Part shown: piece by piece, positions 39,943 to 49,924 of the stretch
Layout of the letters: every line of letters begins with the position of its first letter
Numbering within the stretch: the stretch's first letter is position 1
Made by a program: the position numbers and the translations under genes
Notes under the pieces: model-generated
What the model saw: only the letters and a program-made list of their open reading frames with translations
The model's database searches: none
Told to the model about the DNA's origin: nothing
Assembly (NCBI RefSeq): GCF_011306175.1
Contig: NZ_CP049913.1
Coordinates: forward strand, 1,860,001 to 1,924,000
Direction: 5' to 3'
DNA: 64,000 nucleotides
Source of the DNA: Vibrio sp. HDW18
GTDB taxonomy: Bacteria > Pseudomonadota > Gammaproteobacteria > Enterobacterales > Vibrionaceae

Positions 39943-40076
39943 TATTATCCCCTTCCTACTTGAAGCTGCAGCGGTGTTGGCTAGGTTCGTTTACCCCAAT
40001 CACATAGTTTGTCTATGCTCATGGGGACTCACTCACTTGCCGCATACCTGTAACTCCACGTTGTTTGGGTATATAC
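39943..40076. repeat. ERIC-like intergenic repeat
   Basis: This stretch between ndk and rlmN is an imperfect palindrome resembling the enterobacterial repetitive intergenic consensus (ERIC). On the minus strand it reads GTGAGTCCCCATGAGC, then ATGTGATTGGGGTAAACG, then GCAGCTTCAAGTAGGAAG, in ERIC order, with complementary ends (TATCCCC / GGGTATA). ERIC copies are known in vibrios. It would fold into a long stem in ndk or rlmN transcripts. No protein-coding content is visible here. Confidence 0.85.
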
Positions 40077-40191
40077 GTTAACTTATCGCTGGCTGAGTTG
40101 CCGGCGGTTAGGCTCGCAGTTTGGAGTCTAACCGAGATTCTCGCTGATCTATCCCCACTCTGATGCTTGATTAGCCGTACCGTTGTGACCC

Positions 40192-40220
40192 TTGTTGTCA
40201 TTGCATAAAGGCTGTACAAT
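40192..40220 (+). promoter_or_regulatory. Candidate rlmN promoter
   Basis: TTGTTG (40192-40197) and TACAAT (40215-40220) are separated by 17 bp, about 40 bp before the rlmN start. The rest of the ndk-rlmN gap is the ERIC-like repeat. Confidence 0.5.
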
Positions 40221-40260
40221 TCGCGCCCTTAATTACTGTTCCGTCTGTCTGAGAGGCACC

Positions 40261-41382
40261 ATGACCACAGAAAAAGTCAATCTACTCGATTTTGACCGCC
40301 AAGGTTTGCGCACATTTTTTGCCGAACAATTGGGTGAAAAAGCGTTTCGCGCCGAGCAGGTCATGAAGTGGATTTATCACTTTGGTTGTGATGACTTCGA
40401 TCAAATGAACAATATCAACAAGCAACTGCGCGAGAAGCTCAAAGCGCAGTGTGAGATCCGTGCACCTTATGTTTCAGCGGCACAGCACTCTGCCGATGGC
40501 ACGATTAAGTGGGCGATGCGTGTCGGTGATCAAGATGTCGAAACCGTGTATATCCCAGAAGAAGATCGCGCAACGTTATGTGTCTCTTCCCAAGTAGGTT
40601 GTGCATTAGAGTGCAAATTCTGTTCAACCGCGCAGCAAGGTTTTAACCGTAATCTGCGCGTGTCGGAAATTATTGGTCAAGTATGGCGTGCAGCGCGTGA
40701 AATTGGCTTAGAAAAAGAGACCGGCCGTCGTCCGATCACTAACGTGGTGATGATGGGCATGGGTGAGCCGTTGCTGAATATGAAAAACTTGATCCCAGCG
40801 CTTGAAATTATGCTCGATGATCTCGGCTTTGGTCTGTCTAAGCGTCGGGTAACGGTTTCCACTTCAGGAGTGGTTTCTGGTCTTGAACAGATGATTGGTC
40901 AAATCGATGTGGCACTGGCCATTTCGTTGCATGCGCCGAATGATCAGTTACGTAGCCAAATCATGCCGATCAACGATCGTTGGAATATCCAAGAGTTCTT
41001 GGCCACCGTGCGTCGTTATATTGCTTCATCGAATGCCAACCGCGGTAAGGTAACGGTGGAGTATGTATTGCTGGATCATGTCAACGATGGCACCGAGCAT
41101 GCTCATGAACTGGCCGAATTAATGAAAGGTACCCCGTGTAAGATTAACCTGATCCCGTTCAACCCTTATCCGGGCTCGCCTTACCAGAAACCGAGTAATT
41201 CCCGTATCGATCGCTTCCAAAAGACTTTAATGCAGTATGAGCACACAGTAACGATCCGCAAAACACGTGGAGATGACATTGACGCTGCGTGTGGCCAGTT
41301 GGTCGGTGATGTGATTGACCGCACTAAGCGTACAAAAACCAAACCGCTTGCTGAACAAAGCATCGCGATAAAAAATCTTTAA
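40261..41382 (+). CDS. rlmN: Dual-specificity 23S rRNA/tRNA m2A methyltransferase RlmN
   Basis: This is a 373-residue radical-SAM enzyme that methylates C2 of A2503 in 23S rRNA and A37 in some tRNAs. The cluster-binding motif is [15 protein letters not shown]. The C-terminal catalytic Cys lies in [12 protein letters not shown] and its partner upstream in [11 protein letters not shown]. The start [16 protein letters not shown] at 40261 matches the family, and the upstream extension of the frame is not used. It begins the conserved rlmN-rodZ-ispG-hisS-yfgM-bamB-der order. Confidence 0.97.
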   Translation: MTTEKVNLLDFDRQGLRTFFAEQLGEKAFRAEQVMKWIYHFGCDDFDQMNNINKQLREKLKAQCEIRAPYVSAAQHSADGTIKWAMRVGDQDVETVYIPEEDRATLCVSSQVGCALECKFCSTAQQGFNRNLRVSEIIGQVWRAAREIGLEKETGRRPITNVVMMGMGEPLLNMKNLIPALEIMLDDLGFGLSKRRVTVSTSGVVSGLEQMIGQIDVALAISLHAPNDQLRSQIMPINDRWNIQEFLATVRRYIASSNANRGKVTVEYVLLDHVNDGTEHAHELAELMKGTPCKINLIPFNPYPGSPYQKPSNSRIDRFQKTLMQYEHTVTIRKTRGDDIDAACGQLVGDVIDRTKRTKTKPLAEQSIAIKNL

Positions 41383-41394
41383 TCCGTCGATTTA

Positions 41395-41428
41395 ATCAAG
41401 CCAGAGCAGGTCTCTGGCTTGATTTTTA
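41395..41428 (+). terminator. Rho-independent terminator after rlmN
   Basis: ATCAAGCCAGAG and CTCTGGCTTGAT make a perfect 12-bp stem with a 5-base loop, followed by TTTTATT, directly after the rlmN stop codon. Confidence 0.92.
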
Positions 41429-41691
41429 TTGTATATCACCCAAAAGTGCTGCTTTTAATGGTCAAATCCAACAAAAACCTTGAACTAACTGTGATTTATT
41501 GACCATTTCTTTATTGTTTAGTCAACAATATCTATTAGAATGGGCCTCATTCCTCAAAGTTGATTTGAGCCACTTTAGCCAAGCGCTAACCCATTGCACC
41601 GATTAAGCAAACGCGTCTGAACACTACCGATAATCAACCATAAAAGTGACTGATGCACCGTTTAATCCAGATAAAGAGATGAAGATTACGG
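41429..41691 (+). promoter_or_regulatory. Leader region upstream of rodZ
   Basis: This is A/T-rich non-coding sequence following the rlmN terminator. It contains a widely spaced perfect inverted repeat, AATGGTCAA (41457-41465) and TTGACCATT (41499-41507), and several loose -10 candidates (for example TATTAG at 41533). The promoter of the rodZ-ispG-hisS operon must lie here, but its exact position is not clear. Confidence 0.5.
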
Positions 41692-42693
41692 ATGACTACT
41701 CAACACCACGATGATCACCAACCGGAAACGGCACAACCAAGCATTGAAAAAGTACCGCCAGGCACGTTACTTAAGCAAAAACGCCAAGAATTAGGTCTCA
41801 CTCAGCGTCAAATTGCCGATCGGCTCAGATTGCGCGTTTCTTTAATCGAACGGATTGAAGAAAATAGCTTCGAAGATGGGCTGGTGGCCACTTTTACGCG
41901 TGGTTATCTGCGCTCTTACGCCAAAGCTGTTGGCATGAGTGAGGCGGAAGTTCTGTGTGCTTTTGATGAGTGTTATGGGCAAGCACCAGTGGCTACCCAG
42001 CCGGATATGAAAAGCTTTTCTAAGAAAACCAATCGCCAATTGCATGATAGCCGCATTATGCTGATTACTTGGGTGATTTTTGCGGTGATTATTAGCATGT
42101 CTTCGCTGTGGTGGTGGCAAAATAGCCAGAAAAATAACGTTATTCCGGAATCAACGCCACCAAATATGAGTACGTTATCTGAGTCCTCCAATTTGGATGA
42201 GGTGAGTATTGCCAATCAAGAGTTCGCTAGCGTTCCTCCTCTGAATGACCTGCAAGATAATTTGCCACCGAGTGAGGAGGCGATTGCAGAGCCGCAAGTC
42301 AGTGAAGTAAGTGATGCTGCAGCAGAGGTCGATGCCTCTGCTGTGCTACCCAATACGATCAGCACTGATCCTGTGGTGAGTGTTACTGTGCCACAAGCGG
42401 CTCCTGCTGTTGTCGCGGTACCCAGTCAAGTAGCGTCAACTAGCCCTGCTCAACCATCGGCTTTACTGGTACTTAATTTTTCCGCCGATTGCTGGATTCA
42501 AGTCAAAGATGCTACCGGAAAAACCCTCTCCAACGGGGTAAAAAAAGCCGGCCAAAGCCTAAATTTAACCGGTCAGCGTCCTTATAACGTGGTACTGGGT
42601 GCTCCAGAAGGCGTCTCGATCACATTAGCCAGTGAACCGGTCGACCTTTCTGGGTATACTTCCGGCAAAGTAGCAAGATTGACCTTACCGTAG
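41692..42693 (+). CDS. rodZ: Cytoskeletal membrane protein RodZ
   Basis: This is a 333-residue bitopic protein that anchors MreB to the membrane and helps keep the rod or curved shape. The N-terminal helix-turn-helix domain (about 25-95, LKQKRQELGLTQRQIADRL) is followed by one membrane segment (about 122-142, IMLITWVIFAVIISMSSLWWW). Next comes a low-complexity Pro/Ser/Ala/Glu-rich periplasmic linker and a C-terminal beta domain (VLNFSADCWIQVKDATGK). It is followed by ispG after 3 bp. Confidence 0.95.
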   Translation: MTTQHHDDHQPETAQPSIEKVPPGTLLKQKRQELGLTQRQIADRLRLRVSLIERIEENSFEDGLVATFTRGYLRSYAKAVGMSEAEVLCAFDECYGQAPVATQPDMKSFSKKTNRQLHDSRIMLITWVIFAVIISMSSLWWWQNSQKNNVIPESTPPNMSTLSESSNLDEVSIANQEFASVPPLNDLQDNLPPSEEAIAEPQVSEVSDAAAEVDASAVLPNTISTDPVVSVTVPQAAPAVVAVPSQVASTSPAQPSALLVLNFSADCWIQVKDATGKTLSNGVKKAGQSLNLTGQRPYNVVLGAPEGVSITLASEPVDLSGYTSGKVARLTLP

Positions 42694-42696
42694 AAA

Positions 42697-43827
42697 ATGT
42701 CTATGCAACATGAGTCTCCTATTAAGCGTCGCCGCTCAACACGTATTTATGTGGGCGGCGTTCCTATTGGTGATGGTGCGCCCATCGCCGTACAATCAAT
42801 GACCAATACTCGCACCACCGATGTGGCTGCCACGGTTGCACAAATTCAATCGTTGCAAAAAGTCGGGGCTGATATTGTGCGTGTTTCGGTTCCGACCATG
42901 GAAGCCGCAGAAGCCTTCAAGCTGATCAAGCAGCAAGTCTCGATTCCGTTAGTGGCCGATATCCATTTTGATTACCGGATCGCACTTAAAGTCGCTGAAT
43001 ATGGCGTTGATTGTTTGCGCATTAACCCAGGCAATATCGGCAACGAAGCGCGGATCCGCTCGGTGGTTGACTGTGCGCGTGATAAAAATATTCCAATTCG
43101 AATTGGAGTGAATGGCGGTTCACTCGAAAAAGATCTGCAACTTAAATATGGCGAACCGACTCCAGAAGCGTTAGTCGAATCGGCGATGCGCCATGTGGAT
43201 ATTCTGGATCGTCTCAACTTTGATCAGTTTAAAGTCAGCGTTAAAGCTTCTGATGTTTTTTTGGCGGTTGGCTCTTATCGCTTATTGGCTCAAAAGATCG
43301 ATCAACCTTTGCATTTGGGGATCACCGAAGCGGGTGGCGCTCGCGCTGGTTCGGTCAAATCGGCGGTCGGTCTCGGCATGCTGCTGGCCGAAGGGATAGG
43401 TGATACGCTGCGTGTTTCGCTAGCCGCTGATCCGGTGGAAGAGATCAAAGTTGGTTTCGATATTTTAAAATCGCTGCGCATTCGTTCGCGTGGCATTAAC
43501 TTTATTGCCTGCCCAAGCTGTTCGCGTCAGGAATTTGATGTGATCAGTACCGTCAATGCACTAGAACAACGTTTGGAAGATGTATTAACCCCGATCGATG
43601 TATCCATCATTGGCTGTGTGGTCAATGGCCCTGGTGAAGCTGAAGTTTCTCATCTAGGGTTAGCGGGCAGCAATAAGAAAAGTGCGTTCTATGAAGATGG
43701 CGTGCGTTTGAAAGAGCGATTGGATAACGATGATCTCGTTGCACAATTGGAAGCACGTATTCGTGCTAAAGCGGCGCAATTAGATCAAAAAAATCGCATC
43801 GACATTAAGCAAGTAGAACAAGATTAA
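42697..43827 (+). CDS. ispG: 4-hydroxy-3-methylbut-2-enyl diphosphate synthase IspG (GcpE)
   Basis: This is a 376-residue 4Fe-4S enzyme of the MEP isoprenoid pathway. Cluster ligands are in [11 protein letters not shown] (two Cys) and [12 protein letters not shown]. The TIM barrel part contains [15 protein letters not shown] and RINPGNIGN. It belongs to the rodZ-hisS operon and is a client of the isc system encoded nearby. Confidence 0.98.
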   Translation: MSMQHESPIKRRRSTRIYVGGVPIGDGAPIAVQSMTNTRTTDVAATVAQIQSLQKVGADIVRVSVPTMEAAEAFKLIKQQVSIPLVADIHFDYRIALKVAEYGVDCLRINPGNIGNEARIRSVVDCARDKNIPIRIGVNGGSLEKDLQLKYGEPTPEALVESAMRHVDILDRLNFDQFKVSVKASDVFLAVGSYRLLAQKIDQPLHLGITEAGGARAGSVKSAVGLGMLLAEGIGDTLRVSLAADPVEEIKVGFDILKSLRIRSRGINFIACPSCSRQEFDVISTVNALEQRLEDVLTPIDVSIIGCVVNGPGEAEVSHLGLAGSNKKSAFYEDGVRLKERLDNDDLVAQLEARIRAKAAQLDQKNRIDIKQVEQD

Positions 43828-43852
43828 TCTCAACGATATAACGGTAAGCATT

Positions 43853-45121
43853 GTGGCAAAAACTATTCAAGCAATCCGAGGCATGAACGATTGTCTCCCA
43901 ACCCAATCGCCACTTTGGCAAAAAGTCGAAGGTGCGGTGAAAAATGTGATCAGCGCTTATGGCTACAGCGAAGTGCGCATGCCGATTGTTGAGATGACTC
44001 ATCTATTTAGTCGTGCGATCGGTGAAGTGACTGATGTGGTCGAAAAAGAGATGTACACCTTTGCAGACCGCAATGGTGACAGTTTAAGTCTGCGTCCTGA
44101 AGGCACTGCAGGTTGCGTGCGTTCTGGCATCGAAAATGGTCTGTTGTACAACCAAGAACAGCGCCTGTGGTACATGGGCCCCATGTTCCGTCATGAACGC
44201 CCACAAAAAGGTCGTTATCGTCAGTTCCACCAATGTGGTGTCGAAGTGTTTGGCCTTGAAGGACCAGATGTGGATGCTGAATTGATCATGATGACCGCGC
44301 GCCTATGGCGCGAGCTTGGTATTGCTGAGCATGTACGTCTAGAGCTTAACTCGATTGGCTCGCTCGCGGCGCGTGCTAACTACCGTACCGCTTTGATTGA
44401 ATATCTTGAACAGTATCAAAGTGTGTTAGATGAAGATTGTCAGCGCCGTCTGTACACCAATCCACTGCGCGTGCTCGATTCAAAAAATCCAGAAGTACAA
44501 GCAATTTTAGGTGATGCACCACAGTTGTCTGATTACCTAGATGCTGATTCCAAACAACATTTCACCGGTCTGTGTGAACTTCTCGATGCGGCAGGTATCG
44601 AATACACGGTTAATCAGCGTTTAGTGCGTGGTTTGGACTACTACAATCGCACCGTGTTTGAGTGGGTGACTGAAAGTCTGGGTTCGCAAGGCACCGTATG
44701 TGGCGGTGGTCGCTACGATGGTCTAGTCGAGCAGCTTGGCGGTAAACCAACGCCAGCGGTCGGTTTTGCTATGGGTTTAGAGCGCTTAGTGCTGATGATG
44801 GAAACCCTAGGTAATACCGATGTACGCCGTAGTGTCGATGTCTATATGGTAACGGCGGGGGAAGGCACTTTGTTGGCTGGGATGAAACTGGCAGAGCAGT
44901 TGCGTGAGCAAGTACCCGGTCTACGGATCATGAGCCACTTTGGTGGCGGTAATTTTAAAAAGCAATTTAAACGTGCCGATAAAGTTGGCGCAGCGATAGC
45001 CTTGGTATTGGGCGAAGATGAAGTGGCTGCTCAAACTGTAGTGGTTAAAGATTTAATCGGCGGCGAACAGAGCACTGTTGCTCAGGCACAAGTGGCCAGC
45101 TTATTAGCCCATTTAGTGTAA
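43853..45121 (+). CDS. hisS: Histidyl-tRNA synthetase
   Basis: This is a 422-residue class II synthetase that charges tRNA-His. It has motif 2 [17 protein letters not shown], the histidine-specific motif [15 protein letters not shown] and motif 3 [15 protein letters not shown], followed by a C-terminal anticodon-binding domain. It has a GTG start, as is common for this gene. It is followed by yfgM after 36 bp. Confidence 0.98.
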   Translation: MAKTIQAIRGMNDCLPTQSPLWQKVEGAVKNVISAYGYSEVRMPIVEMTHLFSRAIGEVTDVVEKEMYTFADRNGDSLSLRPEGTAGCVRSGIENGLLYNQEQRLWYMGPMFRHERPQKGRYRQFHQCGVEVFGLEGPDVDAELIMMTARLWRELGIAEHVRLELNSIGSLAARANYRTALIEYLEQYQSVLDEDCQRRLYTNPLRVLDSKNPEVQAILGDAPQLSDYLDADSKQHFTGLCELLDAAGIEYTVNQRLVRGLDYYNRTVFEWVTESLGSQGTVCGGGRYDGLVEQLGGKPTPAVGFAMGLERLVLMMETLGNTDVRRSVDVYMVTAGEGTLLAGMKLAEQLREQVPGLRIMSHFGGGNFKKQFKRADKVGAAIALVLGEDEVAAQTVVVKDLIGGEQSTVAQAQVASLLAHLV

Positions 45122-45157
45122 TTCTCCCGCGACAGATTTTAAATAAGAGGACAGGAA

Positions 45158-45772
45158 GTGGAACTCTACGATACTGAAGAACAACAAGTTGAAGCGATCA
45201 AAGATTGGTGGAAAGAGAACGGTAAAGCCGTGATGTTTGGTGCGGTGATCGGTTTGGGCGGCTTATTTGGCTGGCGTTATTACCAAGACACCGTGGTTGC
45301 TGCACAAGAAGCCGCTTCACACCGCTATAGCCAAGCGGTTGATGCACTGCTGGCAGGTGGCGTTGCAGCTGAAGCAACGCTGCAAACTTTTATTGAGGCT
45401 AATCCGAAAACCGAATACGCGGTATTGGCCGCGATGCAGTTGGCCAAAGTGCAAGTTGAAGCTGGTCACTTAGATGAAGCACTCGCCCAGCTAGAGTGGG
45501 CAAAAGGTGCTACGCAAGATCCGGCACTACAACCATTGCTGAGCTTGCGTGTTGCACGGGTACAAGCTGAGCAAGGACAGTTTGATGAAGCATTAGCTCA
45601 ACTAAGCAGCATTCAAGCGTCTGCTTGGGCTGGACGAGTCGCAGAGCTGCGTGGTGATATTCTGCTGCGTAAAGGTGATAGTACTGGCGCTTACGCGGCC
45701 TATACTGAAGCGCAACAAGCGACAGATGCTAGCCAAACATTGCAAATGAAACTGGATGATCTCGCTAAGTAA
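45158..45772 (+). CDS. yfgM: Periplasmic chaperone-like protein YfgM
   Basis: This is a 204-residue inner-membrane protein with an N-terminal cytoplasmic segment (VEAIKDWWKENGKA), one membrane helix (about 24-41) and a periplasmic TPR domain. YfgM associates with the SecYEG translocon and PpiD in E. coli. It has a GTG start after AGGACAGGAA. It is located between hisS and bamB as usual. Confidence 0.94.
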   Translation: MELYDTEEQQVEAIKDWWKENGKAVMFGAVIGLGGLFGWRYYQDTVVAAQEAASHRYSQAVDALLAGGVAAEATLQTFIEANPKTEYAVLAAMQLAKVQVEAGHLDEALAQLEWAKGATQDPALQPLLSLRVARVQAEQGQFDEALAQLSSIQASAWAGRVAELRGDILLRKGDSTGAYAAYTEAQQATDASQTLQMKLDDLAK

Positions 45773-45784
45773 GGGCACTCGCTG

Positions 45785-46942
45785 ATGAAGAAGTTGTTCA
45801 AGCAAGCGCTGGTCGCAGTGGGCGTGTTAGCACTGCTCGCTGGCTGTGCTAGTGAAGAAGAAAACGTGATCATGGCACCACTGCCGGTGCTGAAAAGTAC
45901 ATTTACTCCGAAAACGCTGTGGAGCGCTTCGATCGGCGATGGTGTTGGGCATTATTTCTCTAAACTGGCTCCGGATTATGCTTACGATAAAGTGTATGTG
46001 GCCAGTCGTGATGGGCTTGTCAAAGCGCTCGACCCACAAACCGGTAAAGCGCTTTGGACCACCGATCTCGAGGGTGACAGTTCGGCTCGTTTATCCGGTG
46101 GGGTGACGGCGGCGTTCGGTAAGTTATTTATCGGTAGTGAAAATGGCGTGGTGACGGCGTTAGATGCAGAGAGTGGCGAACCGTTATGGAGCACTGCGAT
46201 TGACGGCGAAGTGCTTGCTGCGCCCGTTGCCGACAACAATATGGTGATCGTCAATACCAGCCGTGGAACCTTGATTGCTTTGGCGCAAGATGATGGTAGC
46301 CAGAAATGGACCATCAGTACCGAAGTCCCGACGTTAACTCTACGTGGTGATAGTCGGCCTACCGCAGTGGCGGGAGGGGTATTTTGGGGAACCCCAAGTG
46401 GACGCTTGGCCGCCGCGATTGCTGAGCGTGGTCAACTGATTTGGCAACAGCCGGTCGGGCAGCCGAAAGGGGCGACGGAAATTGATCGCTTAGTCGATGT
46501 CGATGCATCGCCATTAGTGATTGGTGGTACGCTATTTACGGTTGGATTTAACGGCCAATTAATGGCGATAGATTTACGCTCTGGTCAGCCAATTTGGAAG
46601 CGTAATTATTCTGCCACCATCGATATGGCGACCGATGGTAGCCGTCTCTATCTGGTGACCGATAAAGATCATCTCGTGGCGGTTGATACGCGCAGTGGTA
46701 CCGAGCTGTGGAGTAACGCCCAGCTTGAACACCGTTTGTTGACTGCCCCAAAAATGATCGGTGACTATGTCGTGGTCGGTGATGGACAAGGTTATCTACA
46801 CTGGCTGGATCGTAATAGCGGTGAATTTGTCGCACAGCAGCTGGTCAACAACAGCGGTTTTGCGGTTGGGCCATTAGCATTAAATGATGGCTATGTGATA
46901 GTCACGCGTGATGGCCAGCTAAAGAAGCTGACGATTCAATAG
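45785..46942 (+). CDS. bamB: Outer-membrane assembly lipoprotein BamB
   Basis: This is a 385-residue lipoprotein of the BAM complex that inserts beta-barrel proteins. The lipobox LLAGC puts the lipidated Cys at residue 21. The mature part is an eight-bladed PQQ-like propeller with repeated motifs such as GKALWTTDLEG, GEPLWSTAIDG and GQPIWKRNYS. It starts 12 bp after yfgM and is followed by a terminator. Confidence 0.97.
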   Translation: MKKLFKQALVAVGVLALLAGCASEEENVIMAPLPVLKSTFTPKTLWSASIGDGVGHYFSKLAPDYAYDKVYVASRDGLVKALDPQTGKALWTTDLEGDSSARLSGGVTAAFGKLFIGSENGVVTALDAESGEPLWSTAIDGEVLAAPVADNNMVIVNTSRGTLIALAQDDGSQKWTISTEVPTLTLRGDSRPTAVAGGVFWGTPSGRLAAAIAERGQLIWQQPVGQPKGATEIDRLVDVDASPLVIGGTLFTVGFNGQLMAIDLRSGQPIWKRNYSATIDMATDGSRLYLVTDKDHLVAVDTRSGTELWSNAQLEHRLLTAPKMIGDYVVVGDGQGYLHWLDRNSGEFVAQQLVNNSGFAVGPLALNDGYVIVTRDGQLKKLTIQ

Positions 46943-46964
46943 TAAACTGTGATATGATTCACAC

Positions 46965-46999
46965 ACGGCTCCTGGCTGGCAACAGTTAGGAGCCGTTTT
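46965..46999 (+). terminator. Terminator after bamB
   Basis: ACGGCTCCT and AGGAGCCGT form a 9-bp stem with a 14-base loop, followed by TTTATT, 22 bp after the bamB stop codon. Confidence 0.85.
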
Positions 47000-47195
47000 A
47001 TTGCTGGCGTTTTATGACTGGCTTTTTATTACTCCCCATTTAGGGTTTGTTGCCTAAAATTGAGAGTGAAAGGCCGTTATCTCGATTGGATTAATCTCCA
47101 GTTGCACAGTTCAAAGTGGTTATAGGTAAAAATTTAGCGCTTGTGACAGAGTGTTTACCTATAACTACATAAAATGACATTTTGTAGAGGTTGTT

Positions 47196-48680
47196 ATGGT
47201 ACCTGTTGTTGCTCTTGTTGGGCGTCCTAACGTCGGTAAATCGACGCTGTTTAATCGACTCACTCGCACACGGGATGCATTAGTTGCAGATTTTCCCGGT
47301 TTAACCCGCGACCGTAAATATGGCCAAGCTAAGTTGGGTGAGCACCAATTTATTGTGATTGATACCGGCGGTATTGATGGCTCTGAGGAAGGGGTTGAAA
47401 CCAAAATGGCCGCGCAGTCACTGGCGGCGATTGATGAAGCCGATGTGGTGCTGTTTATGGTCGATGGCCGTGCCGGTTTGACCGTGGCCGATGAAGCGAT
47501 TGCTCAACACCTACGCCGCATCGAAAAGACCGCCGTGTTGGTGGTTAATAAAGTGGATGGTATTGATGGTGATGCCGCTTGTGCCGAGTTTTGGCAGTTA
47601 GGCATGGATCAAATGTATCAAATTGCGGCGGCACATGGTCGTGGTGTTGGTGCGCTGATTGATCGTGCGTTAAACCCACTGGCAGAACAGATGGAAGCTG
47701 AGCAAGCCTTACTGGTGGATTTAACCGGTGAGCAAGAGCCAGAACAAGAGCAGTTAGAGTACAGCGAAGAAGAAGCGGAAGCCGAATATAAGCGCCTACA
47801 AGACTTACCGATTAAGCTGGCGATTATTGGCCGCCCGAATGTGGGTAAATCCACGCTGACTAACCGGATCCTCGGTGAAGAGCGAGTGGTGGTTTACGAT
47901 ATGCCGGGCACCACACGTGACTCGATCTACATTCCGATGAAACGTGATGAGCGTGAATATGTTCTGATTGATACTGCTGGGGTGCGTCGTCGTAAGCGCA
48001 TCAATGAAACCGTTGAAAAATTCTCGGTAGTGAAAACCCTACAAGCGATTGAAGATGCGAACGTGGTGCTGATGGTGGTTGATGCGCGTGAGAATATCTC
48101 AGATCAAGACCTAAGCTTACTTGGCTTTGCGCTTAACTCAGGGCGTTCGATTGTGATTGCAGTCAACAAGTGGGATGGTTTAGATACCGAAGTTAAAGAT
48201 CGGGTGAAAAAAGAGCTGGATCGTCGGCTCGGCTTTGTTGATTTCGCCCGCATTCACTTTATTTCAGCGCTACATGGCACTGGTGTCGGCCACTTATTTG
48301 AATCGGTGCAAGAAGCTTATCGCTCGGCAACCACTCGGGTTGGCACCTCGGTTCTGACTCGGATCATGAAAATGGCCACCGATGATCACCAGCCACCGAT
48401 GGTGCGTGGACGTCGTGTCAAACTGAAATATGCCCATGCGGGTGGTTACAACCCGCCGATCATCGTGATCCATGGTAACCAAGTGAATGAACTGCCGGAT
48501 TCTTATAAGCGTTATTTGATGAACTACTATCGTCGTGCGTTGGAAATTATGGGTACGCCAATCCGTATTCAGTTCCAAAACAGTGAGAACCCATTTGAAA
48601 GTAAAACCAACAAAATGACGCTTTCACAAGAGCGGCAACGTAAGCGCTTGATGAGCATGGTTAAAAACCGCAGAAAATAA
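47196..48680 (+). CDS. der: Ribosome-associated GTPase Der (EngA)
   Basis: This is a 494-residue double GTPase for 50S ribosome assembly. Two G domains each show a P-loop GRPNVGKST (near residues 9 and 210), with DTGG and DTAG switch motifs and NKVD and NKWD specificity motifs. An acidic linker ([20 protein letters not shown]) separates them. A KH-like C-terminal domain and a basic tail (KNRRK) follow. It has its own promoter region after the bamB terminator. Confidence 0.98.
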   Translation: MVPVVALVGRPNVGKSTLFNRLTRTRDALVADFPGLTRDRKYGQAKLGEHQFIVIDTGGIDGSEEGVETKMAAQSLAAIDEADVVLFMVDGRAGLTVADEAIAQHLRRIEKTAVLVVNKVDGIDGDAACAEFWQLGMDQMYQIAAAHGRGVGALIDRALNPLAEQMEAEQALLVDLTGEQEPEQEQLEYSEEEAEAEYKRLQDLPIKLAIIGRPNVGKSTLTNRILGEERVVVYDMPGTTRDSIYIPMKRDEREYVLIDTAGVRRRKRINETVEKFSVVKTLQAIEDANVVLMVVDARENISDQDLSLLGFALNSGRSIVIAVNKWDGLDTEVKDRVKKELDRRLGFVDFARIHFISALHGTGVGHLFESVQEAYRSATTRVGTSVLTRIMKMATDDHQPPMVRGRRVKLKYAHAGGYNPPIIVIHGNQVNELPDSYKRYLMNYYRRALEIMGTPIRIQFQNSENPFESKTNKMTLSQERQRKRLMSMVKNRRK

Positions 48681-48687
48681 TCAATAT

Positions 48688-48712
48688 AGCCCAAGTTTAC
48701 TTGGGCTTTTTT
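48688..48712 (+). terminator. Rho-independent terminator after der
   Basis: AGCCCAAG and CTTGGGCT pair around a 4-base loop and run into T6, 7 bp after the der stop codon. Confidence 0.92.
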
Positions 48713-48734
48713 GTCTCTGAAGGAGAGAGATGCT

Positions 48735-49619
48735 ATGACCTACTTCGCGACTGAAGTGACTTTCCCACAAGGGATCACCACACTGGATAGCCAAATCATG
48801 CTGTGTCAGCCCCATTCCGCTGGGGTGGATGTGGTGACGTATTGCACGCCGTTTCATCCGGTTAGCCATATTTGGCCTGATCATCCGTCTGATCGCGGTC
48901 TGCTGATTTGGCAGGGAGATGAGTATCCGCTCAGCCAATGCTTAGTCGGTGCGATTGAGCAAGCATCAGGTCGGTTGTATGTCGGGGAGGAGATTCCAGT
49001 CAAACGTAGCGAAAGCGGCTGGGTGTTTGTGGTGGTACATCGATTAGATGTGGTTTCGGCGGCGCTGCAAGTGGGTGATCATGTTCAGTTGATCGTCGAT
49101 GCAGCATACCAAGCCAGTTTAAGCCGCGGACATAGTGCTGGCCATTTGGCTTACTTGGCGCTGAATAAAGTGCTCGCGCAAAGCTATTGGCGCAAGGATG
49201 CCGAGCGTAAAGATGCGCATGGTTATTTTGATTTCAATAGCTATGCGCAAGTTTCTAGCTATGTCACGCCAGATTGCTCAACCGATAGCTATCGTTTGGG
49301 TAAAACGCTGCGTAAGCGCGGTTTAAATAGTGATGATGTGCTAAGAGATCTCTATTTGATAGAACAAAAAACTAATCAGCAGTTGGTCGAATGGCTAGCA
49401 CTTGCCAGTCCGATCGGCTTGGAATGCGCAGGCTCGACGCTCACCGATTCACGTTATTGGGTGTGTGACTTACATGAAGCTCAGATCGCGAGAATTGCTT
49501 GTGGCGGCACGCACAGCAATGGTTTAAAGGCGCTAGGATCGATCCAAGTGACACTTAAATCGCTCGATCAACAACATATTATTGCGGTGACGAAGGTACA
49601 AGCGGCAGAATGGGAATGA
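48735..49619 (+). CDS. AlaX-like alanyl-tRNA editing protein
   Basis: This is a 294-residue protein related to the editing domain of alanyl-tRNA synthetase. It has the two zinc-binding motifs of that domain: His133-x3-His137 in SRGHSAGHLAYLAL and Cys256-x3-His260 in ACGGTHSNG. Free-standing proteins of this type (AlaX) hydrolyse mis-acylated Ser- or Gly-tRNA-Ala. The N-terminal 120 residues, which replace the usual AlaX beta-barrel, are less clear. The ATG at 48735 has AAGGAG upstream; an earlier TTG in frame lies in the der terminator and was rejected. The substrate is not known. Confidence 0.8.
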   Translation: MTYFATEVTFPQGITTLDSQIMLCQPHSAGVDVVTYCTPFHPVSHIWPDHPSDRGLLIWQGDEYPLSQCLVGAIEQASGRLYVGEEIPVKRSESGWVFVVVHRLDVVSAALQVGDHVQLIVDAAYQASLSRGHSAGHLAYLALNKVLAQSYWRKDAERKDAHGYFDFNSYAQVSSYVTPDCSTDSYRLGKTLRKRGLNSDDVLRDLYLIEQKTNQQLVEWLALASPIGLECAGSTLTDSRYWVCDLHEAQIARIACGGTHSNGLKALGSIQVTLKSLDQQHIIAVTKVQAAEWE

Positions 49620-49924
49620 TCTTTTTGTTATATTCTGTTTGTTGTCTATAAATTGGATTTCTTAAGTGTTTTAATCTGTTTAAAATTGAAATGCAGGATA
49701 TGTAACTTATGCTTTCGGTGGGTGGTTATATAAAAGTTCTTTTATGGGCTGATCGCTGATCAAAACCTTTTGAGCACAAGATCTGCTTAGGATCTTGTTT
49801 AAAAGAGTATCAGTTATTGGTTAAATGCTGTGCGTTCAACGGCGCAGGCGTGATAAAGATCATCGCGGATGATCTTTGATTGATAGATTATGTGATGTAA
49901 TGCAAAAAGATCAGGAGTCGTTAT
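49620..49924 (+). other. Hairpin-rich non-coding gap before yfgJ
   Basis: This 305-bp stretch has no supported gene. It contains ACAAGATC/GATCTTGT (about 49776-49799) followed by TTTAAAAG, and a perfect 10-bp hairpin AAAGATCATC/GATGATCTTT (about 49856-49878) followed by GATTG. The A/T-rich part before the first hairpin could be a small RNA ending at that hairpin, but no promoter stands out. The second hairpin lies in the yfgJ leader, about 45 bp before its start. Confidence 0.45.

Noticed and set aside
40019..40219. 66-residue minus-strand frame between ndk and rlmN
   Set aside because: It lies partly in the ERIC-like repeat and has no start signal or recognisable protein features.
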